From Gordionus sp. m RMFG-2023 (Eukaryota; Nematomorpha; Gordioida; Chordodea; Parachordodidae), in the NCBI RefSeq assembly GCF_954871325.1, contig NC_088778.1:30737120-30801119 (forward strand): a DNA stretch of 64,000 bases, written 5' to 3'. The translations under genes were made by a program, and so were the position numbers. Positions 56,275 to 64,000 of this stretch are shown here, in pieces (positions within the stretch are counted from its first letter, which is position 1; every line of letters begins with the position of its first letter). The notes beneath the pieces were generated by a model, which saw nothing but the letters and a program-made list of their open reading frames with translations, was not told the origin of the DNA and made no database searches.

Positions 56275-58516
56275 ATGGATCAGATATTTAAAAGAAATGA
56301 AACCTTCCTCCGAAGACTCTATCTATGCAGATGCCAGAAAATCTTATGATCGCTTTTAGCATTTATGAATCGAAAATGGCCATCCTACCGGAACATCCTT
56401 CCACCTCCACTCCACGCCCTCAGTAGGTAGTGAAGTTAATGGTTGATTACCGCTAAGTAAATATAAACTTAAATTTTTTCGTGCACCAAAAACAAACTAA
56501 TCTAATACCTAACCTTAATCTCTGTTCCCCCTCCTTTTTTTTATTTAATTATCAAATTTCATTATCTTAAAAATAAAATTAAACTTTTTTTCTAATTTCT
56601 TACAGAAATATATACATTTTTTTATATTGATTATTTCTTAAAATTCAAGTATATTATCTTTAATATAGGATACAAAAAATAATAATATAATATAATATTT
56701 GAAATTAAGAGAAAAAATCGCATTGGTTTTTTTTATTTTAAAACAAAAGAAAAAACTTATAAAATAAGATAAAAATAAAATAGGAAATAATAGAATATTT
56801 AGAGATTTTAAAAGAAGAAAAAATAAAATATATTTATTACTTTTGGAGAGAGAGACTTTTGAGGAGAGGGAAAAGAGAAAAGACAAAGGGATAATAAAAG
56901 CAAAACGAATCATCCTTTATCGAAAAAAAGAGAGAGAAAAAAATGAAAGTATAACATTAACATAATCTATTCTCGTTAAAAATAAACTTTCTCAATATGT
57001 TTGTATTTGATTGAAGAATCAACGAATGTACCTAATTTTTGCCAGTTTCCCCTAACACGGGATGGGTTCGTCATCAAAATAAATAATAATTTTTCAAATT
57101 TAAACTGACAGTAGCGTCTAATAGCTCGCTCATAAATTGAGTGGTAGCCGTTTAGCGTTTTTCTAAACATATAATAAAACGTTCTATTGTTATAGCGTTT
57201 TTTTAGCGAAAAAAAAATAATGCTCACAATTTGCAGCGTTAACCATATCTTATTTGATTTAAAATGGAAAACGTTTTTCAATTTGTAGGAAGCTAGTGGT
57301 TTTCTTTGCAAATATAACTTAATCTTGGAGAAGGCAGTAAAAAAAAATATTTTTTTAAACACTCGCACATACTTGACCTTTTTTATACGTGAAGCGCCAG
57401 TAGTTTGAGCCGTATTAGCCGATTATCCAACTATACGACTAAGGCCCGAGAGCGAAATATCGCCGATGTAGTCCAAGCGATACGCAATTTCAGAGATACA
57501 TCATGTTCAAATGATACACCTATGCTATCATTTAAGCAATGAACTACGTTACTCTTCGCTCTTATAGCGGGAACTAACTCCAAGGCAAACGAATAAGCCT
57601 AGATTAGAAATATAGGCCACTTCCTTCCCTATTTTGGAGGATAACAAATGAATGAATGAAAATTTTGAGTTACAACAAACACTAACAATTTTATATTAAA
57701 GGAAAGGAAAAAAAAGAATTTCCTATAAAAAAATATATTCGGAGAGCAATGATTATGCGCGTCAGGTTGTCATTGTTTTTAATTAAATACATTTTTTAAA
57801 AAAAAACAGGACAGACCCGTCAATTATCTTTATATACAAAAAAAATTCATAAAAATGGCAGTTGTAGATTAGAAAGAAACTTAGCTTAGATACCCTGACT
57901 GAGGACCTGTAGGCATGTGTATTCTACATCCTCCTAAGCCAATGACAATGATATTACCTCCTACCAAATCAAAATAAACTACCTTTCCTCCAATTTTATT
58001 CGAATGCCAATAGCCTATGAACTACCATCCATTTACCTTTAATTTGAATAATGATCTTAAGTTCATAAGTGAACACATTCGCCCCTCCCCTGCCAGTAGA
58101 AGTATTTATTTTTAAATAATTTATTTCAAAAAAAAATGTAATTAAATTTGGGGAAAATATTTTTTAGGCCACTTAGAAGAGAAGAATTTCAGGATGGAAA
58201 TAAAAAAAAAATATGTGTTCATTATTTTATCAATCAAAAGAAGAGTTCAAAAATGATACACAAAAAAAAAATAGCGTCTAAATTTTTTTTAATAAATTTT
58301 TATTTATTTTTCAAAAGCATTTGTGATCGATTGAAAAAAAAATGTGTATGTTTTTTTAAATAAAATTCCTCTTTTTATAATTTATACTCTGTCTACTATT
58401 AGGAGGGTTCTTCTATTCTAGAAGATCGGCAGATCTTTACCAAGAATTAAAGTGGCGTCCATACACTTAGAAATTGAAAATGTAATTAATAATCGATCGT
58501 ATTGTATTGGTATTCG
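56275..58516. other. No established gene
   Basis: Includes the longest ATG-initiated open frame in the window (57368-56976 minus, 130 codons) and a second one just downstream (56913-56638). Both are Lys/Phe/Ile-rich with no motif, conserved splice context or recognisable family, so I treat them as chance frames in A+T-rich DNA. Confidence 0.35.
56976..57368 (-). CDS. Unassigned 130-codon open frame
   Basis: ATG to stop without interruption. Composition Phe, Lys, Ile and Tyr-rich, about as expected from A+T-rich DNA. It begins MRVFKKIFFFTAFSK, a basic start followed by a weakly hydrophobic patch that is not a clean signal peptide. No cysteine or histidine pattern. A frame this long is uncommon by chance here but not exceptional across both strands of 64 kb. 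Confidence 0.12.
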   Translation of the reverse strand: MRVFKKIFFFTAFSKIKLYLQRKPLASYKLKNVFHFKSNKIWLTLQIVSIIFFSLKKRYNNRTFYYMFRKTLNGYHSIYERAIRRYCQFKFEKLLFILMTNPSRVRGNWQKLGTFVDSSIKYKHIEKVYF

Positions 58517-58706
58517 AAATCCGCATATAACGGCCCGGTCCGTACCCGGCCTGCTGGTCTACATTTTAAAAATAATTTCGTTGGGCTGGGTCGGGCCTAA
58601 TATTTTTTAAAAAATTTCGTTCGTGATTGAGCCGGACATATTTTTTTAAAAATATTTCAGGCCGGATTTGGAAAATTAAGCCAAATGCAAATTTCCGGTA
58701 TCTCCT
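58517..58706. mobile_element. Family E MITE, worn
   Basis: ACGGCCCGGTCCGTACCCGG at the left. GGGTCGGGCC in the middle. AAGCCAAATGCAAATTTCCGG at the right. Termini diverged. Confidence 0.6.
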
Positions 58707-58789
58707 TTCGGGCATATCACAATGACAGTAAAGTTAATTTTAACCGTTGCCAAATGTCCTTTTCGTGACCATCACTTTTATTTAATCAG

Positions 58790-58975
58790 ACATGGACTTT
58801 TATCTATCTTCTTCATTTTTCCATGGGGGTAAAGGTAAGTAGGGTTGCCTCTTGCTAGCGCAGGCAACCGCAGTCTGTCTAAAGACTGTGAGTGGGCTTC
58901 TTTTAAGCTACCCACCAAATTTCTTAACCCAATTAGATGGGATTTGGGAGAGTTTAAGCGCAGCTCTGCCATTTC
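58790..58975 (+). ncRNA. Structured GC-richer locus; candidate small RNA or coding relic
   Basis: Consecutive hairpins can be read. CATGGA/TCCATG (58791-58825). GGTTGCCT/AGGCAACC (58843-58850 with 58862-58869, perfect). CAGTCT/AGACTG (58871-58876 with 58883-58888, perfect). GTGGGCTT/AAGC..CCAC (58892-58915). CCAAAT/ATTTGG enclosing CCC/GGG (58915-58947). AAAG|GTAAGT at 58831-58840 is a strong splice-donor motif just before the perfect stem, followed later by AAATTTCTTAA, loosely like an Sm site. Spliced-leader RNAs have this layout, but I do not recognise the leader and cannot define its 5' end. The minus strand holds a 64-codon frame (58972-58781, MAELRLNSPKSHLIGLRN) in good start context, so an old coding relic is the alternative. 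Confidence 0.25.
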
Positions 58976-58988
58976 CTAAAGCTAAAAG

Positions 58989-59122
58989 CAGGGTTGTAGA
59001 CCCGAATTCGGACTCAAAAGTTTAAATTTGTTTGGTTGGGCATTTTCAGACCATAGCCTAAACAGAGACCATATATGGGGCAACCTATTCGAACCCGGGG
59101 TAATATAGACCAGGGCGGTTTG
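58989..59122. mobile_element. Family G MITE, left part
   Basis: CAGGGTTGTAGACCCGAATTC, TTTGGTTGGGCATTTTCAGACC, AAACAGAGACC and AACCCGGGGTAATATAGACC follow the 47468 copy in order. The right terminus is missing. Confidence 0.6.
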
Positions 59123-60340
59123 GCATCGATTAAGTTCCCGTTATCAAAATTTACTCTAAAAAAAGATTTTCAAATCTCTGAGGCTATTGCGCTCACTATG
59201 ACTTTTGACGTAAAAAATAAATTTATCTCAACAAAAAGAGAGAGTGAGACAAACATTTAAACTATAAATATAAAATTTTTAAAACCCGGCAAAAAATTAT
59301 TTTATAACTGTTCCAAACCCTTATTCGATCCGGAACCTTTACAAATAACGGTTTGAGTCCTCGCGAAAAACAATTGAATCACCTTAGGCGGTTCATTTTT
59401 AAAAAAAAAATATAAGAAAGAATAAAATGAAGGAAGTGGGAAATGAAGAAAGGAAGAATGAAAATGAAGAAAGGAAGAATGAAAAGAAAAAGTATGATAA
59501 ATTGTATAAAAAATAATGATAACGAACCCCATCATTATATATATATTTTTTTTATGGTTTTCCAGTTTCACATAAATTAGAGGTATACATAAAATACTTA
59601 CGTTCCTCATGAATATTTATATTTTACAAAAATTATTTATTTTTTTTTAAAAAAAAAACTTTTATTCCATCAAGAAAAACAAGAAAAATTTTTTTTTTAA
59701 TATCCCCCCAAAAAATAAAAACTCAATTTTTTTTTACCCAATATATTCTATTCGTCAATAAAAAAAAATAAAATAAAATCAATTTCAAACCCTAATAAAG
59801 TGACCGTTCATGCGCCTTGGTCAATATATAGAGGTGCCAAAATAATGGATTTATTTTTTTTTTAAAATTTAAAAATTTGGGCTCGACTTAGTTGAATCCT
59901 AGCGTATTAGCCGCTTTGTCCCGCCATCTGTTCAGTCCCCGAAGGTGTATTCTGATTGAGTGACAGATAGATCAATCATTTTATTTTATGATAAATATTG
60001 CTCGAAACTTTTATTCCAAAAATATAGAAAATATTATCCTTATATAAAAATTGTAATTTAAATATATTATCAATTTTTTTTATTTATTTAGTAATTTTAA
60101 TAATATAAATTATGGTAAGCAAAATAATTCCCCATAAAAAAAAAATCCCAGGAAAAATGTCCCCTGGAAGATAATTTCCCGGGGAAAAAAAAATCCTAGA
60201 AAAATATTACAAAAATACCCCTGGAAATAAATTTCCCGGAAAAAAAATTCCCATTCCCAAGAAATAAATTCCCCATTTTTTAGTTTTATAATTAAATATA
60301 TAGATTCTTCCAATCTCTAAGCTTTCAAGAGCAAGCTCAT
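59123..60340. other. No gene seen
   Basis: A+T-rich with an A/G-rich stretch at 59405-59490 (GAAGAAAGGAAGAATGAAAA repeated) that produces a pyrimidine-rich frame on the minus strand. 60110-60313 contains short repeats of CCCxGGAAAAAAAxTCCC without clear ends. Confidence 0.4.
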
Positions 60341-60881
60341 TAGTATCTGAATCGGATCTAATTTTTTAAGCCCGGCCTGAAATTTTTTTAAAGTTTTGCC
60401 GATCCGGCCCGAACCTGATTTTTTTTAAAAAAAGTTTTGCCGGTCCGGCCCAAACCCGAATTTTTTTCAAAAAAAATTTAATGGCCCGGCCCGAATTTAT
60501 TTAAATATAGAAATTTACTCAAAATAAAAGTTATTTTGAGCCCCTATATCTCGAGAACTAGGTGTGCTAGCGAGCTAAAATAAACGGCTTTCTCATTCTT
60601 TTACCTATCTAAATAATTCCAGAAATATTTAACAATTTTAAAAGGAGTCGGCCGAAAAAGTGCCTTTTTTGATCGATTTGACACGGAATGACCCATATGA
60701 TATATGGCGTCTAGTTTCTATAAATAAAATCAAATATTTTTATTTTACATAAAAAAAATTAAACACAAAATTGATAAATTTAGATATATTTTAAAAAAAA
60801 CTGTCCGATTTTTAAAAAAATAGTCCCGACCCGGCTTGAAACCCGTTAGGGCTGGGCTGGGCCTACTTTTGCAGATCTCTA
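60341..60881. mobile_element. Family E GC-rich MITE, long version, perfect 8 bp target duplication
   Basis: AAGCTCAT at 60333-60340 and 60882-60889. TAGTATCTGAATCGGATC at the left and TTTTGCAGATCTCTA at the right. The arms repeat CCGGCCCGAACC. Compared with the 9411 copy it has an extra stretch at about 60535-60690 (TATCTCGAGAACTAGGTGTG), probably a further insertion. Confidence 0.85.
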
Positions 60882-61706
60882 AAGCTCATCCATTTTTCGT
60901 TGTTATTTATTATGCACGAAAAATATAAAATAATATTTACTTATAAAAGATTACGTTTTTTAAAGTAAAATTTGACGTTTTTTAGGTAAAATTTAGACCG
61001 ATTAAAACATTTTTCATTTTAACCTTTACAAAGCCTCGAAAAATTAAAAAACGGAGTTTTTTTTCCTAAGAATCGTGGAATACTTTCTAATAGGCTACGG
61101 CCAGTCTGCCCTTATGATCATGATGGCCAAGGTAAGGTGGTAAACTTTGGAGGTTAATCCTCCATTAACCTGGGTGGAAATAAAATTTGTCTCCAAAATG
61201 TCATATATTCATTATCAAAATTAGAATCTATTTACTTAAAAATTATAGATAAAAAATGTTTCACCCAATTCTCAATTTTAACAGTGACTGACTGGTGATC
61301 AAATTGGACGAGCGATATATTTTTATAAATACAATTTTATTATTTTTTTTTAAAAAAATAGAGGTTTTTAAACCCTATATTGTTCCATCCTTTTTTTTTT
61401 ATCTAAATTTCTATTCTGTCTAAAATATATACAAAAAAAAAATTATTATTATTACTATAAAATAACTTCTTTTAATATTATATAAAATATATTTTCTATC
61501 TTGCTTATTTTAATATTAATAGAAATAAGTAATAAACTTTCAATAAAAAATAATAAATTCTTTTATTTTTGTATTTAATTTTTATATAATATATATATAT
61601 ATATAAAATAAGTTATTAATTCTTATTCTTAAATTCTAACCAATATTATGGTAATAAAATATAATTTACTTTATCTGCTGGCACAAAAAAAACGAATGGT
61701 TATTCG
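60882..61706. other. No gene seen
   Basis: A+T-rich. (AT)n near 61590-61604. No supported feature. Confidence 0.35.
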
Positions 61707-61911
61707 TATAGCGTCGTTAAACGGCTCGTTTAAGCCGATTTAAGACCGAAATAAAAATTGCTTATGCTTGCAGATTTCGTTAATAGATGTATAGACCTTT
61801 GTACCATCTGTTAGCAAAATCTTCAGGCTTGCGTAATATTTTTCAGGGATAAAATATACTGAGTTAGCTGCTTTTAAAAATCGGCTCAAAATGAGGCGTT
61901 TAACTATACTA
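61707..61911. mobile_element. Family A MITE with perfect 8 bp target duplication
   Basis: GTTATTCG at 61699-61706 and 61912-61919. TATAGCGTCGTTAAACGGCTC and GAGGCGTTTAACTATACTA. The left arm has a short deletion. Confidence 0.85.
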
Positions 61912-62792
61912 GTTATTCGCATTCATAAAATACGAATCGAATAACGAATAATTCGTTTAAGACCCAGCTGGGCCGACCATGATAATATAAATTATATGGG
62001 GTTATCATCATCATCAAGAAGAAGAAAAAAAAATCTCATGTGGATTTAGCCCGAGTTCTCATAAAAACCTTAGGCTAGATCGCCCAATAGAAGTAAAGAG
62101 AGATAGAGAGGGTAGAAAAATTGAACCAATAGAAACAAGGGTAAATTTTGAGAATTTTATAATTTCAATTAGTCATAATTGAAAGCTAACAATTTTAATG
62201 ACGATTTTGTATCATATTACTTCCCTATCCCCGCAGCGTAGTAGAGGTGTCCGAATATAAGAATCTAATGAAGCAAAGACGCATCTCAGAGATTTCCAAA
62301 TTGCCAATGCTAATCTGGCTGAAGAGAGGCCACTAGTGTGCTGTACGGTTGACAGAGACGCTAGGGGGTTTCAGATAAGATCCGGGAGTAAGAACTCCCC
62401 AGAACATGTGAACGACCTCGCCTTTAAATGTTGAAAGATTATTGAGAAGGACATATAAAGGTTTCAAAGTCGGTCATTAAGGGACGGGGAAAAATATCGA
62501 GGAAGCATGTCACCAAAAATTTTAAAATCGGAAGAATTGTAAAACCATTTCTTTAACATTTACGAAACTTTATTCTATTTCTATTTTACTACTTCTTTAA
62601 AAAAGGGGGGATTCAAAATATAAAACGCAATCGAATCGTAAACTCGTATGTTGTAGTCCATCCGTGCGCGATTTCCGCGAAGAAGAAAAAACAATCGAAC
62701 TTATTTGGCAAACAAGTTATATCACGGCTAAAAGCCGTTTAAATAACCACATTATAAAATAAATGCAAATTTGTAAATAAATGAACAGAAGC
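61912..62792. other. No established gene; coding-like island at 62240-62430
   Basis: 62255-62428 is less A+T-rich and open in one plus-strand frame (...THLRDFQIANANLAEERPLV...). It ends at TGA, with no start, splice sites or motif I recognise. It may be an eroded element or exon. Confidence 0.3.
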
Positions 62793-63099
62793 CAATGACA
62801 TATAATAATACCTAGACTGACGATGCATCCATTAAAAGTGTACAACAATGAAAACAGCTGGGGATGCCATTTTGATTACTCATATCATTATTAAAAATTT
62901 TAAACGAGAGACCAATTAATTTTTATGTCTGACGTAAACTTTATTAAAGAATTGCCTGATCCTCGAGATAATAAGGAAGCAAGTTTATCAATTTAATAGC
63001 AGTTTTTAACATGAGAATAATTACTATATGGATTACCAAAATGGCGGGTCCAGCTGATTTGCATACAACGACGCTTTCAAATATTATAATATGTCATTG
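62793..63099 (+). mobile_element. Family D element with 8 bp target duplication
   Basis: ACAGAAGC (62785-62792) and ACAGAAAC (63100-63107), 7 of 8 matching. The right arm is shortened (CTTTCAAATATTATAATATGTCATTG), the rest full. Confidence 0.85.
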
Positions 63100-63242
63100 A
63101 CAGAAACCCCCCTTTTTGTGGCTTTTTCAAAGTTTATTTTTGTTTATAATATAATTTTGTCTTCTCATTTTAATAAATGTTTTACCATTGTTTATTATTT
63201 ATTGTAATAATATCTATAATAAATTTTATTATAATTTTTAAA

Positions 63243-63341
63243 ATGGCTGATCGTTTTAAAAGTATTAAATTACGAAATAAATTTAAAGCACATAAAAGAT
63301 GCCTGGTGCTGGCTACTAAGCTAGTTGCTAAAATTGAAGGT
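63243..63341 (+). CDS. Possible start exon of a small plus-strand gene
   Basis: AAAATGGCT start context, then MADRFKSIKLRNKFKAHKRC and LVLATKLVAKIEG before TAA at 63342-63344. G|GTTAAA at 63339-63340 could be a splice donor after GAA. The peptide is basic and amphipathic. The start lies 144 bases beyond a family D MITE in very A+T-rich sequence that could be a promoter. I do not recognise it. It may equally be a chance frame. Confidence 0.2.
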
Positions 63342-63344
63342 TAA

Positions 63345-63800
63345 ATTTTATCCTTCCATAGGTTTTTTCTCTCACTATACTAAAGTCGTCTTTATATCCT
63401 ATCCTAATAATCGAATTTAATTATTATCTTTTTTTATTATACTGAAAGTGTGGTTAGGGGTTGTTAAACGACTTAGCCGAGTCGGTTCGGACAAAACCGA
63501 CCCGTTGGGTTGGAGTCCCGACTCATGGCGTTTTAACCAGATTTTTCGGAAAAACATATCATCAAAGAAATTTTTTTGGCTTCCAAATAGATTATTGTTT
63601 TCCCCTTTCAATCATGAAATAATTTTTCACGCATAAAAATTATCAAAAGCTTTATGAAAATATAAAATCATGCTTGAGCCATCTCTCCAAAAAAAAAAGA
63701 AAAATCTTAATTTTTTTTTTGATCTTTGGGAGATATCGTAAATCTTTAAATATATTTATTTTATTTTGAAAAGTATTTCAAACTCCGGATAGAAAGTGAG

Positions 63801-63855
<55 letters not shown>

Positions 63856-63981
63856 AAATATACATCATTTTATATTTCAATTTATTCAATCCCAAAATGG
63901 AAATTGGCCTGTTTTCGTAAATATAATTTAAAGTTAATAGAAATCCTACCCCTCCACGCCACCTCTCCATGCATACGTTAG
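63345..63981. other. No established gene; lone A-like end near 63460
   Basis: GGGGTTGTTAAACGACTTAGCCGAG at 63458-63482 looks like a changed family A/A2 terminus followed by a palindromic GCCGAGTCGG core. No partner arm is visible. Confidence 0.35.
63798..63858. repeat. (GAAA)n microsatellite
   Basis: About 14 GAAA units. Frames on both strands here are artefacts of the repeat. Confidence 0.95.
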
Positions 63982-64000
63982 GATCAATGTGTTATTTTTA
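63982..64000 (+). mobile_element. Start of a further family C element, cut by the window edge
   Basis: TCAATGTGTTATTTTTA matches the left end of the family C copy at 50069 (CCAATGTGTTATTTTTA). Only 19 bases are available. Confidence 0.4.

Noticed and set aside
57875-57905. Mitochondrial 12S rRNA insertion suggested by TTAGATACCCTG
   Set aside because: Only a dozen bases match. The flanks show no rRNA structure.
58781-58972. U1-like snRNA on the minus strand because of ACTTACCT-like sequence
   Set aside because: In U1 that sequence is at the extreme 5' end before the stem-loops. Here the hairpins precede it, and the U1 loops and Sm site are absent.
63761-63981. Frames encoding KKERKKER or FLSFFLSF repeats
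   Set aside because: Translation of the (GAAA)n microsatellite on either strand.

Overview
The window is eukaryotic and metazoan. It is very A+T-rich, has no operon-like gene packing, and at its left edge carries spliced immunoglobulin exons typical of an animal receptor. I cannot name the species. The short GT-AG introns (135-546 bp), one 20.8 kb intron and the dense small DNA transposons suggest an invertebrate.

One host gene can be reconstructed with some confidence. Reading on the minus strand, seven exons (24941-24737, 3960-3550, 1892-1727, 1591-1437, 1273-1031, 885-772, 225-56) join in frame with canonical splice sites into 488 codons. The product runs: signal-peptide-like start, a long hydrophilic stretch, then Ig1, Ig2 and half of Ig3. 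The Ig part matches LAR-type receptor protein tyrosine phosphatases (Lar/PTPRF/PTPRD/PTPRS). The rest of Ig3, the fibronectin repeats, membrane segment and phosphatase domains would lie left of the window. The Ig exons are well supported. The two 5' exons are my inference from open frames, donors and matching intron phase.

Nearly everything else is mobile DNA. The large first intron and the 39 kb upstream of the start exon hold at least ten families of small inverted-repeat elements. Family A (terminus TAGTGTTGTTAAACGGCTC), its relative A2 (TAGTGTTGTTAAACTACC), D (CAATGACATATAATA) and the GC-rich E (TAGAGATCTGCAA) show 8 bp target duplications, as hAT elements make. B (CCTTGAATTCATAGTG) shows TTA-type duplications, as PIF/Harbinger elements make. 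C, F, G, H, I, J and K are named here only for cross-reference. Two hAT copies with transposase remnants are present (17924-20697 minus, 22045-23502 plus). There are also an RTE-like LINE remnant (33560-35060), a decayed reverse-transcriptase element fossil (about 35840-37480), tRNA-derived SINE-like units (40186-40316, 41935-42300) and a 1.2 kb foldback element (48045-49245).

Elements are often nested: hAT in A, B in A, A and B in C, A2 in C, E in F, hAT in F, A in foldback. Two A-type elements have internal tandem duplications, one of them a five-copy 145 bp array with no visible difference between copies (45475-46229).

Two small loci are not obviously transposons. One is a GC-richer, strongly hairpin-forming locus at 58790-58975 containing a GGTAAGT splice-donor-like motif. 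The other is a possible start exon of a plus-strand gene at 63243-63341. I saw no CRISPR array, rRNA, intact tRNA, intact transposase or clear multi-gene system.
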